64,000 nucleotides of DNA. Source: DTU072 sp050309775 (GTDB lineage: Bacteria > Bacillota > Clostridia > Christensenellales > DTU072). Made by a program: the position numbers and the translations under genes. Under the pieces are notes generated by a model that was not told the DNA's origin, did no database searches, and saw nothing but the letters and a program-made list of their open reading frames with translations. Shown in pieces: positions 46,601 to 61,600 of this stretch. The DNA lies in the NCBI GenBank assembly GCA_050309775.1, contig JBNRMV010000013.1, positions 248,001 to 312,000 of the forward strand. Direction: 5' to 3'. The stretch's first letter is position 1. Each line of letters begins with the position of its first letter.

Positions 46601-49600
46601 GTTGCTGTAAACATAACTCATATCATAGCACTGCACAGCGCCGACATAATATGCTTCCGACGGCTCGCCGATATCCGTTATGCCCGACAGCGTTTCGCCA
46701 TAAACTATGTTTTTAATTTCCAGCGTAATGACTTGCTGCGTGCTGTCATAAATATTATGGGGTCTGGCGTCCGTCCAAACAACAGTCAACATTCTTGCGG
46801 TGATGACGCCGTCATTGTAAGTAATGTTATCCTGCGAGGGCGACTGGGCTGTGCCGTCTGCGCCGAATTTGTAGTTGGCTGCGTCGCCGCCTGCGCTGAA
46901 ACTATAAGTAATCGTCTTGCCCGTACCTACATTCTTGTTGTCATATGATGCAAGAATGGATACATTGTCACCGCTTATAATATCGCCGCTGTCGTATGTG
47001 AAAGTAACCGCCGTCGTGCCGTCATATACCTTGGTGTTGGTGGAATAAGTAATTTGAATGCCTTTCTTGTATATGACTGCGTTTGTTATAGTATAAGTGT
47101 CCTCATCGCCGCCGTTTATTGCCATGGTATAGTTTGCCACAATTGACGGGTCGCCGCTGACGACAAAGGTTATTGTTCTGCCGCTGCCGACAAGCATGGA
47201 GTCAAAACTCGCCGACACTGTCACCGGCGCGCTGGGCAATATGCTGCCTGCTGCTATTGTGTATGCCGAAAATGCCGTGCTTCTGTCATAAACTTTTGAG
47301 GTGTCGGAGGTGACGGCTATCAACTGCCGCACTATTTCCCCCAAAATGACATTGCCCACGGCGTTGTTGTCATCTATTTCTATCTCATAGCTGTTTGCGT
47401 CCGTGCCCTGCACTATGAAAGTAATATTTTTTATGCCGCTGCCTGCCGAAGCAAAACTTGCCGCAACAAAAGTGTTTGCGGTGTCAATGATACCCGTATG
47501 CACATCAAGCGCCGGGTCTATCGGGTCGATATAGTCGTACCGCGGCTCTGTTGTAAAGCCCGTATATGACAGCGTTGTGTCAAAAACCTTTGTCCATGGA
47601 GGGTCTGCGGAATTTGTCACAATAATCTTTCGTTTATGTACTGTCAGAGTCCATTCCAGCGTTTCAACGGTACCTCCTGCATGGTCGCAAGTAGTGCCGC
47701 CTCCGGCGCTGCCTGCCACCGCAAACACAATGTGGTATGTGCCTGCGCTTGAGGTGCTTGTATTGCCTATGTATTCGCCGTAAGTGTATTTTACGCCGTT
47801 TATGTAGATTTCTATCTGGTCGGGCGTAATTCCGCTAATCTGCGGCTCAGTCCTGAAATGCTCGGCATCAAACACTTTTTCGGGAGTTTCTTGCCCATAG
47901 GTCGGCACAAATCCGCCCGGGGTTTGCGCAACAATGTATTTCAGCACATATATTTCGCCTTGCGGCAGATATTCTATCGCCGTGGCGGTGGGATTGCTGT
48001 TCGGATAAATCAAACTTGTATGCTCGTCGGGAGTGTATTTTTGTTGGAAGAAGTTCGGGTCGTCATAGCCGTCGTCAAGTTCGTCAAAGACATAGTTGCT
48101 TGCTATGGTTCCGTTTACTTCCAGTACCAGCCAATATGTGCCGGCATGGAAACCGCCGTAGTCAAGGAATGTGCCTTGATTGTCAAGCCATTGATGCGTG
48201 GGGTCAAATGTATAAACCGGTGAAGAGCCTGCATCGTGATAATGTCCGCAGGTGCAAAGTCCGAAGTATCTATAACTGAAAGAAATTGCGTCGGGGGTGT
48301 CCTGTGCCGCTGCGGTAAAGATGTGATGCACTGTTCTATTTGCGCCCACCGAAACATATGTCACCGTCGGCGGCCAATCAACTATGCCGATTTGTGTAGC
48401 CGGACCATCCCATTGCCCAGGATTAGTTTTATAAATTCTTTGATAATATGTCCATACAAGGCTGTCATATGTAATTATGAACGGCGTTATTTCAAAATCA
48501 ATATCCTCTCCGCTGTTTGTTAAGACATAGTTGTTTTCGCCGTTGAGGGTGACTTTCAGAGCGTATGTTCCCACAATGACGGCTGCAAGCTGCGTCAGAT
48601 TGGTATAAAACTGAAGCGTGTCGCCTTCCACCTGATTTTGGAATGTCAATCCCAAATCGCCGATTACGATAGGCGCTGACTTGTACATTACCTGACTGTT
48701 TGTTATTGCGGCAACAACCTCTCTTGGCACAATCTCCCATGTCGTGGAGGTTGAGGCAGGCAGCTTGTAATTGGCGTTGTTTATGGACACCGCAGAAACC
48801 GTATATTGTCCGGCGTCGGTCTGTGTTTGTCCGCTCAGCGTTATTGACGCGCTGTCGTCTGCAACCAATCCCGTTGCCGCCGCCGCGACGGACTGGCTGT
48901 TGCCGTTGTATACTGCCGAAAGCGTTGAACTGCCGTTTAATGTCCAACTTAAGCCGACTTCTTTTTTGTTTATCACCCAAGCCGCCGACAAGCCCGAAGC
49001 AGGCAGTTTGTAGTTGTTGTTGCTTTGCGATGTCACCTGCGCGGTGTATTGCGTTGCGGCATTTATGGCTGTAAATAACACTCCGTCGCTGTAAGTATCG
49101 GTTCCCGAAGATTGCGTTATGTATGTGCTTTCACCGTAAGCCGGCACAGTACCCGTAGTATTCAGCGTAAAGGTCGGAGTGTCGCCTGACATAAGGTTAC
49201 CGATTGTCAATCTTACGCCGTGAGCCAGCTTGTCATAAGTCCATTCGCCGTTCGTGGGCGCGCCGTTTGTGTCATCATATTCCCAGCTTAAGCTCAACTG
49301 CCTTTGATTTATCTGCCATTCTCCGCTCAAATCGGTAGTCGGCAAACGGTAGTTGCCATTGGGGTTGACGGCAATGCTGGTAACGCTCGATTGATATTTT
49401 GTGGCTTTATAGTTTTCAGCAAGGAAGTCATAACTGATATATTGCAACTCGACTGTGTCCGTATATGTTGCGCCAAGGGTTTTTGACGGGGTATTCGTGC
49501 CGCCGTTGGAGTATCCCAAAACTATGCTTGCGCTGTCGGACGCCAACACATTTGAAACCGTCAAAATGACGCCGTGCAGTTTTTTGTCATAAGTCCACTC

Positions 49601-52600
49601 GCCGTTCGTGGGCGCGCCGTTTGTGGTGTCGTATGCCCAGCTGAAGCTGAGATATCTTCTTGCTATGCTGTATGTGCCTGCTCCTGTGGAGTTGATAACA
49701 TAGTTGTTTGCGCCGACATATGATGGATAGTCATGGTCTTCTGTTGCCGTTACTGCGGATATACCCGAAACCGCCGCGCTGAAACTGCCGTTGTTTATTG
49801 AAGTGAACAAAAATGCGCCATTGGTGACGGCTGAAGTCAAATCAGTGTATTCGTAATTGTTGTTTAGGCTGAATGTCAGCTCCTCATTGTCTATTATGCC
49901 CGATACCGTCAATGTCACTCCGTGAGCAATGCCGTCGTAAGTAGTCGAGCCGTTGCCCGCCCATACCAAGTTTATGGCGGCGGCATTTATTTGCCATGAG
50001 CCGCTGTTCGCGGGCAAAGTATAGTTTTCGTTGCCGTTGTTGAAGCTGTCTATACTGACGACGCTTGCAGAATAATTTCCTGCGGACACTGCGCCGAAGG
50101 CTTGCAGCAGTTGACCGTTTGAACCGCTATAGGTAAGCTGACTTGCGCCGCTTGAGGGCGATATGGCGTTGGTCGTGACATTGAATATTATGCTGTCAGA
50201 AGGCACAATTCCGGTAATAATCAGATTTATGCCCTGCAAGCCGCCGTTATAAGAATAAGAGCCTGTCGACCAGCTGACAGTCAGCAGTTTCGGCGTGATA
50301 TACCATTCTTTGCTGATTTCTCCACTAAGCTCATAGTTCGGATTGTCTATTGAATCTATCATTGCCGTATAAACGCCTTTGTTGGTGGCGGTGTTAGTAA
50401 TGCTGCCGCTGTTCACATAAGTAATTGTTATGGTGTCGCCTGCCACTCTGTTTGTGATGTTTGCATTGACGGTCTTCTGCGTGCGGTCATACTCAAAAGA
50501 TGTTACTCCCCAATTTATGTTTGCGGAAGTGACAATCCTTGCGGCTATGTTCCAATCGGTCTCCACATATTGCAGTCCGTCTTCGTCAAAAGCGTAATTT
50601 GCGCTGTTTGCCGCCGACAGCGTGGCTCTTGCGGTATATTCGCCCTTGTTAATTTTGGCGTTGTTCTCATAAATCAGCAAAATGCTTTCGCCTACAACTT
50701 CATTGCCCACAACGGCGGTGACCTGATGCGTCGAACCGTCGTAATAAATGGTGCCTGCCTGCGCAAGCGGCTGACTGTTGTAGTACCATACCGCCGTCAG
50801 CACTCTCCTTATTATGTACCAATCTTGCGATACGGTAGCCGGCAGTTTGTAGTTCTTATCGCTGACAACAGATACCGAAACGGTATATTTTGATACATTT
50901 GTGCCTGTGTAACCTGCATATGTCAGCGTGACGGTATCTCCGCTCTCCGCATTGGTTACTTGCGGAGTTACGCTCCTTTGTTTGCCATTATAGACCGTGC
51001 TAAAGCCGTCCCACTCATCAAGGCTGTCCCTATTCCATTGCAAGATAATTTCTTTTTGGTTTATTACATAGCTCTTTGTGTCATTCTCGGCAAGGATATA
51101 GTAGTTTTCGGACTGTCCGAAGTTTTCGTCAACTCCGCTAATTTTTACGGTATAGCTGCCGGCGTTGGAAGTATAGGTGAAATTATAGCTGAAGTCAGTG
51201 CCGCCGTCTGTAACAAATTCAATACCGCTATGCGAATAGGTGGCTCCTGCGGAGGTTGTACCGTTGATTTCGGCAAGCATTTTTATTTCGTCACCGGCAA
51301 CAATGTTGGACAGCGTTACCGTATTGCCCTGTCCAGTGCCGTTATATATAAGCGTAGGCTCGTTCCAGCTCAGCATAATGTTGCGCTTGGTTATTTCCCA
51401 CTCCAGACTGCGCAAAGCCTCTGACGGCAATGCATAGTTTTGGCTGCCCGTCCCCGAAATGCTCGATACTATGGCTGTGTATGTTCCGGCATAAATTGCC
51501 GCCCTTCTTATGTTGTTCGGGATATCCATGGCATATCCCATCGTCAGTTGCGTGCTGTCTACAAGCCCCGTTGCCGTTGCGGACACCGACCACGAACCGC
51601 CATAATATTCAAACGGCTGGACATAATCCCATATAATGCCGATGACTTTCGGACTGATTGTCCATTCGCCTTGGTTTACGGGCAGAATATAGTTGGCACT
51701 GCCAAAATTGTCCTCCGTCAGCGAAAGGATTTTGCCGTAATAAGTTGCGGCATTCTTGGCACGGAAGTTTGCCGACAGCGTAACTGCCGTTCCCGAAGAA
51801 ACAAGAGTTGAGGCGGCAGGCTGGGTGCCGTTGGTTTCGATATTGAAAGTAATGACATCTGTTCTGACTATGTTACTTATTGTCACGGTGATGCCCTGCT
51901 CGGCGGCAGAATATATAAGTCCGCTTGCAGTCGACCAGCTTACGGTCAGCGTTCTTGGCGCAATGCTCCACTCTATTTCCAGTCCGCTTGAGGGTATGAC
52001 ATAGTTTGATGACGGCTGACAGCCGTTTATTTGAGCGGTATAATTTCCTGCGTTGACGGCAGAATTCTTGTAAGTTGCGTTATTTGTGTATGTGAATGTT
52101 ACGGCATCACCGCCGACAGTGTTGCCTGCCGTTGCGATCACCGTCTTGGCGCTGCCGTCATAAGTATACGGGGCTACATAATTCCAGCTTTGCACACTCA
52201 GCGTGCGCTTGGTTATGGTGAAGCTGCTGTCGCCCGATATCGAAAGCGTATAGTTCGATGCCGCCACGCTTGCCGTAGTTAAGCTGTTGCTTGCCGCCGT
52301 TGCGCGCACATTCCCCAAACTTATTTCGGAAACGGCATAACTGCCGGCATTTATGCTGCGGAAGGCATATGCGGCATTGCCCAACCATGTTATACCCGAT
52401 ACGATTTCTGACGAGGCATATGAGTTTTGCGCAACAATGAGCGTTATTTCCTCACCGTTCAGAATGCCCGACAAAGTGGCATTTGTGCCGTACGAATTGC
52501 CGTCATATTGCGCGCCGTCAGTACCGAAGCGGCTGAAAACCAAATTTATTGTGGCTTTGTTTATCGTCCACTGCCCCGTCACGGTTCCCGTCAGAGCGTA

Positions 52601-55600
52601 GTTTTGATTTTTGGGGAAAGTATAATAATCTGCGCTAAGCGTCACCGTGGCGGAATAATCTCCTGCTTTTACGCCGACAAAGCCATATGTCAGCGCCTGA
52701 CCGACTGAAACAAAACTTAACGCAATGCCGTTCGTCGGCAAAGAGCCGCTGTTTGTCAGTTGTGTAGTGCTGCCAATATGGTATGCAGATATTTGCGGCA
52801 AAATGCCGACGGTGTCGCCGGATATTATGCCGCTTAGCGTCATTGTTATGCCTTTGCGCGTACCGTCATAGGAAAGAGCGGCGGAATCCCAAGACACGCT
52901 GATATTTTTTGGCACAATCTCCCATGCCTTTGTTGTGATTGCCGGCAGCGCATAGTTTTGCGCGCCTGTGCCTATTGAGTCTGCCGAAGCCGTATATTGT
53001 CCGGAATCCGTCTTTTGGTTTTCGGACAAATTCAAAGTTACGGTATCGCCGCTTATGACGCCGCCTGCCTCGGCGGTTACTCCATGCATTGCTCCGTCAT
53101 AAATAAAGCTAAAAGTATATGTTACGGGCAAGACATCGTCAGCCCAAATCAGACTGATTACCTTTTTTGTTATTGTCCAACTGCCGCTATTGGGCGGAAG
53201 TTGGTAGTTGGTGGCACCGTCATTATCGGTAGTCACCGAAAGAATGCTGGCTGTATACGCTCCGGCATTTATGGCGGTAAACTGCTGTACAAGCGAGGTG
53301 GACGAGCCGCTGGAAGTCAAGGTGGAATCAGACGGCGAAAAACCGCTGTTGGAGATATTAAAAGAAATAACATCGGATGCAATAATATTGCCTATGGTGA
53401 CGGTTATGCCTTTCTCTGTTTTGTCATATACCAAATTGCTTGCCGACGACCAACCAACAGTAAGGTTGCGTTTTGTGATAGTATAGCTGTTTGTACCCGT
53501 TGAAGAAAGCGTATAGTTGTCAGTTACGCTGTAAGCGTTGCCGTTTGTCACGGCGGTGATAGCCGACAGCGTTGCGGTATAGGCGGCTACCGAGGCTTTT
53601 GTTGAAGTAAAGCTGTATGAGCCGTTCGACACTTCCGTGACCCCCGACACTATGCCATTGTTTTCAAAAGTGCTTACTACGGTAAACTTCAGCTTTTCAT
53701 TGTTCTTTATGCCCGAAACCGATGCGGTAATTCCCTGTCCTGCGCCATTATACTGCGAACTGCCTCCGCCCGTCCAAACCACGCTGACGACAGCGCGGTC
53801 TATGCTCCAATTGCCCGAAAGCGTACCCGACAAAGTATAGTTCGGCATGTTCTTCAGCGCCACGCTGACGGAATAATCTCCTGCTTTGTAAGCAGAGAAA
53901 ATCCTATTGCGTGAGACCGAACCGGATGCCAGAGTGATGTCCCCCGTCGGCGCTATGCCGCTATTTGACAATGGGTTCTGCGTGCCCAAAACTCTTGCCG
54001 CAGCCGTTGCGGTTATCTCAATATTGTCACCGGCTACCGCATTGGAAATCGTCAGCGTTTCGCCTTGCGCATTTCCCGAATATACAAAACTTCCGTTTGT
54101 CCAACTTGCGGTAAGCTGTCTTGGCGTAATTATGTGTTGCGCATTGGCTCCGCCGACACCTAAGTTCGCCGTTAAAGTATAGTTTGTCGGAGCGCTGTAA
54201 GAATATCCTGCCGATGCCGCAATTCTGAGCGCTGTAATGGAATATGTGCCTGCGTTGGTGCTGACAAAGTTGTGCTGTCCGTTGGTTACCGCTGAAGCAA
54301 AGCCCGATACGGCATAATTGCCTGTGACGGCAAAAGTCACGGTATCGCTGCCCTGAACACCCGACAATGTCGCCGTCACGCCGTGAACATTGCCGTCATA
54401 TACGCTCGAGCCGCTGCCCGTCCAAGTCAAGGTCAGCTGCCGCGCGCCGATAGTCCACGAGGTGTCCGCCACGCTTATTGCATAATTTGTCATGGTGGAA
54501 TCAAGAGCTATATCCGTAACGGTATAGTACCCTGCCTTTGCCGCAGTAAACAGCATGGTTCTTGAACTGCTTGCGCCGTAAAGGCTTTGTGAATTTGCTC
54601 CAAAGGGCGATGCGCCGGAGTTTGCAAGCGCCGTTGACATGCCCGAATCGGTATAAGCCGCCACAACGGAATTGAGGACGATTGTTTCACCTGCAATTAT
54701 GTTGCCTAAAGTGAGTTCTATGCCCTGTTGCGCTGCATTATATGTGAATGTTCCGCCGCTCCAAGAATATGTCAACTGCCTCGGCAGTATCGTACAACCA
54801 ATTGGTTTTGATACGCTGTTTATGCTAGTCAGCGTAGATTGCGCGCTGTAATACTTCGGAGATGCGGTTGTGAATGCATAATTGTTCTTGTCGGCATAGG
54901 TGCTGCCTGTGGCGCTGTAAATTGCCGAAACAACTGCGGTATATGTGCCTGCGCCGTTTGAAACAAAATTGTAGCTGGCGCCGTCCGCCACCTGCGTTGA
55001 GTTGCTTTGCAACGACTGTGAAGAAAATGTCGAAGTCAGCGTAAATGTCACTGTCTCATTGTTCTTTATGCCCGATACCGTCACACTGATACCGTGCGCT
55101 TGCGCATCGTATTGCCCCATTGTGTAGGCTATCATTGAAGTGATATCCGAAAGATAAACGCCGCTTTCCGTTGTTTGCCAATCGGTATAGACAAGACTTC
55201 TGTTTATGGCAACATCAGAAACAACCGCCGTTGTCATAGAATAATTTATTACCGATGCGTCCAGCGCCGTTGAAATGCCGTACAAGCCCGCCTTGACGGC
55301 TCGGAACAACTGTGAGGCTGTGCCTGCGGCGCTTGCGGTCAGGCTCATTCCCGATAATGGAGTAAAGCCGGTATTGCTTATTGCACCGCCAGTGTGATAT
55401 ACCGCCGAAACTGTGTTGACAAAGACCACAACATCGCCTTCCATGGCGTTTGAGATATTCAGCGTTGTCAAGTTCTTCAGCGTTCCGTCATAAGAAGATG
55501 CCGTCGGCGTCGACCATGATGCGGAAATCTGGCGTTTGGCTATTGTCCATGCCTTGCTTCTTTCTGCCACGGCAGGCAAAGAATAGTTGCTGTTGGGGTT

Positions 55601-58600
55601 GTTGCTGAATCCGTCAATAACCGTGGTATAATTGCCGGCATTTATGCCTTGATAACTGGAATATGAGAACGAAACAATATCTCCCTCAACTATGTTTGTC
55701 GGTATTGCTGTTACGCTTCTGGTTTGTTTGTTGTATGTTGTCGTAAAGTCAGTCCAGGCGCTTATGCCGTCCTTTATCCATGACACTCCGGCCTGTCTTT
55801 GCGTAATGTTGTAGCTTGGGCTGCCCGATACGCTAACGATATAATTGGTGACTGCGCCATAAGTGCCCGTCTCGCCCATGCCGGCAAGCGTTGAGGCTAT
55901 GGCAAGCGTTGAGCTGCCATAATTTGTTCTGGTAAAAGCATAGCTTCCGTTGCTGACGGCGTCATTTGAAGTAAAGCCGCTGACGGCATATGTGTTTGTG
56001 GTCAGATTAAATTTTACCGTTTCGGAGCCTACAATACCGCTGACCGCGGCGGTTATGCCGCGCGCTGTTTTGTCATATACCGAGGAGCCGCTGCCCGTCA
56101 AAGTGACGGTTATGGTGGCTTTTGCTATTGTCCAAGCTCTTGAGGTTGTGCCTGTCAACGAATAATTTGTCATGCCGTTAAGCGCGGCCGTGACGCTGTA
56201 ATCTCCGGCTTTGTTGGCGGTAAAAGTCTGGGTTCTTGTCGTCGAACCTGCCGCAAGCGTAAGTACCGAGGCTGAGGGAGTAAATCCGGAATTTGTAAGA
56301 TTTATAGAAGTGCCTACCTGTTTTGCCGAGAAAGTGTTTGTCAGGCTCAAGGCCTCTTCGGATATCATTCCCGATATGGTAAGCGTAACGCCATGCGCAG
56401 ATGTGTCGTACACTGCATTGGCGGTCGTAAAGCTCGCCGTCAATACCTTCGGGGTTATGTACCATGTCATGCTGTTCGCAGGTAAAGAATAATTGCCGCT
56501 GTCTGCGCCGACAATGGCATTTACGGAGCAAACATAAGTGCCAACATTTGTTGCCGTCACCGTGCCGGAAGTAGTCCAAGTAACAGTATCTCCGCTGCGG
56601 ATATTCGTAACTTCCGGAACCATAGTATAGCTGCTGCCCTTGTATGTATAGCTGGTCGTAGACGGCCAGGATACTGTCAGAGTGCGTTTTATTATCGTCC
56701 ATTCTCCTATATTGTCCACGCCTGCGCTGCTATAATCAAGCACATAGTTGTCGCCGACAATTCCCGTAATTTCTACAACATAGCTGCCTGCGTTTACGGC
56801 AGTAAATGACTGCGACGATTGAGTGTAGTTGCCGCTGCCTGTCACAAATGAATACAAGAAACGGAATGTATCGATATCCGCCGTATAAATATCGCCTGTA
56901 AGTGTGCCGCCGGTATAGACATCTGTTGCCAGTTGCACACGCACGCCCTTTGCTGTTCTGTCATAGACAAAGTCCGTCGTAGTGTTCGCCCAATGCGCAG
57001 CAGTCAGTTTTACCGTGCGTTTTGTTATTGTCCATGAGCGGTTTGCCGCGTTGACAACTTCATAGTTGTCGCTGTTTGAAACAACCGTAATATTTCTTGC
57101 GCCTGCGTCTGAATATGAGTTTCCGCTATAAGTAAAAGTAATGTCTGTGCCGATTGTCAGCGTGCGCCCGTGACTGTCTATGGCGGTCTTGACGGTCATA
57201 ACCCATGTCATTGCCGCATAAGGTACGGATATGCTTGTCGTATTGTCGGCATCGTCGCTAAAAGTCAGCGGTGACAAAGCCCCCGGCTTCAGGTACCATT
57301 CTGTAATTATTACTTCATTCAGATATATCTCAAAACTCAGCGAAGTTGCCGTCATTGTATAGTTTTGGTGCGTCGGCAAGGATACGGAACATGAATAGAT
57401 TCCTACATTTATTTTTGTCAGATTGATAATAAACGAATTGCCAGTACCTGTTTCGGCATAATTGGAACTGTCTGTGCCGATTGTGCCGACAAAGGTCAGA
57501 TTATCCACGGAAAGTATGCCACTTATGACAACTCGCAAGCCCTGCTCAACATTTTTTTCAAATTCGTATCGCTGCATAGTCGATACCTGCGCATGGGTTT
57601 TGTAGTCCTGCCATACCGTTGACAGCACGATTTTTGAAATTGTCAACACCGTACTGGTTTCACCGGAATAATTCGATGCCGCCAGTTGCGGAGCAAACCA
57701 AGCGCCGGTATTAACTCCGGCAGCGCCGTTTTTGGAGTTGTTGCTTTGGTAAACCGTATTGCCTGTGACATTGCGGATAAGCACGCCGTATTCCCCGGCA
57801 TTTACGGCGGAAAAAGTATAAGAACTGTTGCCGACATTTGTTGATGTCGTGATACCTTTGTTGACAAAATCCAGGTATGTTGAGCCGCCTATGACATTTG
57901 TTACCGTGCCGAACTTTACGGTTTCACCTGATATTATGCCCGAAACGGTGACGCTCTTGCCTTGCGCCGCGCCGTTATAAGTTGTGTTGCCGCCCGACCA
58001 AGAGAATGAAAGCGGTTTTGGCGTAATGACCCAGCTGTTCGTAATGACTGCGCTGGGCGCAAAAGCATAGTTTATGCTGTTTTTGTAAAGTGTGGCGGTA
58101 TAAGTGCCTGCGCTTTTTTGCGTGACATAAAATACATTGTCTGCGCTGGTCAGCGACTTCAGCGGTCTGCTGAATGCCGAATCTGCATAAATTGTCAGTC
58201 CGCCTATGCTCTTTATGCCGCTTACGGTAATCTTGTAGCCCCTTTCGCTGCCGTCAAAAGCCGAGCCTTCGCCTTCGGGAGTCCAGACAAACAACAGCTG
58301 CGCCTGTTTTATTTGGTATAAATCGTTGAATGTATACAAATCGCCCGAAACGCTGTCGGCATTGAAGAAAGCAGGGTCACGGCTATATTCAAAACCCTGA
58401 ACGGCAATAATATAATTATTCCGGGCGCATGAGTCGACATTGCCCATATCGAAATATTGGTCATATCTTCCGACATTTTCGCCGGGTTGCCGTGACATAG
58501 CGGCAACAAAGCCTGCGGCAAAAGTGTTGTAGTCCGAGCCTATCATGCCGTTTACGCTGACGCGGTGATACGCCTCGGCGTCTGCCAGCGCCGCCTCTTC

Positions 58601-61600
58601 TGTGGGGAATTCGTGCCCATCGGACTGCGGCATGTAGGAAACAGCTGTCACGCTCTTGTCCGTCACTCCGTATTCTTTTATGGAGTACCATACCGCCGTT
58701 TGCATAGAGAGCGGCATTATTGTCAATTTTATATTTTCGGCAATGAGCGTTTGCTTTTGTGATGAGGAAGTCGACTCCCACTCATAATTGTAGTTGTAGG
58801 TTGTGTTGATATTTTTGTTTTTTAGCAGCAACATGCTGGAAATCGAATATGTTCCTGCATCTCTGACATTGTTACTTGTCCAACGCGCCGGGCTGGAAGT
58901 GCTGCTGTATCCGCCGAACAGCGGAGTATATATTGTTGACGGCGCGCCGATTGCCAACCCTCTTGTGTCACTGGGGTCATACCAACTGCCGTGCGTAACT
59001 GCGCCGGAAGTGTATTCTGAATGCAGTATACCCGAATGCGCAGAATTGGTGGTTCCTATGGAAATCAAGTCCGCCATGTTGTAGCTTGAGCCGTTGTAGT
59101 ATACCTGCGAGCCTTGTATCTCGGCGGTAAGTTTTATGGGGTTTATGGTGGGCGCAACGGCTGAAGTCGCCGTCGTCGAGGTCGTCAGTGTCACACCGTT
59201 TACTTCGGTGTATGCTGTGACGGTAGGCGTATAATAAATCTGTCCTCCGCCCGGGGTCCTGGTGTGCGCTACCTCAAATATGCAATGGTAGTACATATGT
59301 TCCGGGTCGGTAAAGTAAAAATTTGACGGGTTGGTATATGTTGTTGTGAAAGTAAAACCCTGCGAACTATTTGTGGTGGAAATGGATTTTGCCACATAAT
59401 CGTCAAGATTTATTCTTTCTCCATAATCAACGGTTGGTTGCGAAATAATGGAAACTACGGGATTTTTCATCTGCCACTTGAGATATCTTATGCCGCTGGA
59501 AACCTTGCTGGAATTTTGTGACAGACTGTCATTTGTCGGATTGGGAATGGCTATCGTACAGGCGCTGTCGCTGTACCAGCCTACGGCATTGAACCCGTCG
59601 TTGCTGTTGGGGTTGTCCACGACAACATCATAATAGCTGCCGATGCCCGTGGCTTTTTCGTAAGCCGAACTTAAAAAGCCAAGATTGCTGCCCGCCTCTT
59701 GATAATAAGGCGCCCTGACCAGTTCGGTAACTCCCGTATTCCCGAAATATTTGTCCCATGACGCCAGTAAGTAATTGTCTTTTGTCCACCTTGCATAATA
59801 ACTTGTGTTTGAAGTAATCGTCGGCGTGAAAGAATATGTAATGGTGCCCGACTGGGAGGATGACCAGCCGATAAACCTATATCCCGGATATGTCCAAAAC
59901 GCCGCTCTGGGCAAATTCAGAACACTTCCAGACTGCGTATAATAGCTCAATTGGCTTCCCGAGCCGCCGTTGGGATAAAAAGTAACGGTGCGTATGGTAT
60001 TGTTTGGAATGCCCGTTACGGAATATGTAACGGTATATGAATATACCCAACCTTCAAGTTTTGCATGGGCTGCAGACCTATCGTTATTGTTATAAAAACG
60101 ATAAGACAAAGTAAATGAGTTTGAAGTCAAAGTAACATTGGATGCTATTGTTGCCGAAGTCGTGCCGGAATCCGTCCAGCTGCCCCACTGCGCAATAACA
60201 ATCCAAGTATAACCGCCGCCCTTGGCTTGGGGACTGGTGGCTACGTTTATCCAATTGCCGCCGTCAAAAGATGCCTGCGTATAACTGGTTGCCGCAACAT
60301 TGCCGCTGGCTTGCGCCCTTGCCCTTCCGCTTACGGATACGGTGACACGCAACCTGCCTAAAGAGCGCCAATGCTGGAGTTCGGAAGGCACTGTGACTGT
60401 GGCAATGGTGCCGCCTCCCGACCCAGGATTATAGTAGTTGTTGGTGCTTATTTCTCCCGAAGAATGGGAAATCGAAGTGCTGGTTGTGGTACTGGCGCTT
60501 TGCCAGTGGGCATATAATGTCAGGTTGCCCGTTTGAGATGTGCCTATTTGAGTATATCTGGTACCGCCAGAGCTTGCGCTGAACCAGCCGGCAAAAATGT
60601 AGCCCGAGCGTGACGGGTAGGGCATTTCGTCAACAGTAACTCCTCTTCCGTACCAGTAATTCTGCGGATATGTGGACGGCATAGAGCCGCTGTTTGCATT
60701 CCAAGTTATGGTATATATGCTTTCCGACCTTTGCCAACTGCTGAAAATTCGATAATCTCCCGAACAATAGGGCAATTTCCAACGCCGGCTTGCGGCATCT
60801 ACAAGGTCAAGGGTCACCGTCACGCCCGTTAGCGGACCGGTGGCAAATAAAGCATACACGCCTTGCAAAGTATAAGTCGAATATGGCGATATACTGTTGT
60901 AAGTTATGGTAACATCCACATAGTGAGTGCCGGGAATAACCGTCTGCGTTTCGGAAAATGTCGCTGTACCGGTGGTCGTAGTATTTCTGTTGCCTGATTC
61001 GTTTTCGTCATATCGGTTTGAGCCGACGACTTCGTTCAGACAGTTGTAGGTACCGAATTTTCCGGTAAGGGTTATGTTCGAGGTAATATTGGCTCCGGGA
61101 ATGACGCCGCCGTTTCCGTATGTTAATACCGTTCCGACATACCAACCGGCAAAGCTGCCGGTTTCGTTAAACAAATTGCCGGCCAACGGTATGGAATAGT
61201 TGTTGTCATAATAAATAGTTCGGGTCAGATTGCTGCCGCTGTACGTCCACCCGCTTGACCCAAGTCCGCTCTTCCAACTAAATCCAGATGGCGGAATCAG
61301 CGTCAATGTATAACTTGTCGGCGTGCCGTAATAGGCGCCGTAATACATGTTATGACCGCCATAACTTTGTGTAGCAAATGTGGCAAGATTCAATGAAATG
61401 GTTTGTGAAGAGGTATACGCCGTACCAAATGCAGAATTCAGCGAACCCGAGCCCAAACTGTATCTCCACACTGCGGCGGGGTATCTGTTGACATCCGAGC
61501 AAGTCAGCGTAAACACATCACCGAAAGTGTTGAATGAACAGACAGTCCAGTTGTTTTGGCTGACTACTGTGTTGTTGTAGCGCACACTGGAATACAAGTT

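Noticed and set aside
34080..58290. CRISPR array or simple satellite as the source of periodicity
   Set aside because: The period is about 320 bp of diverged coding sequence conserved at protein, not DNA, level; no constant repeat/spacer pattern.
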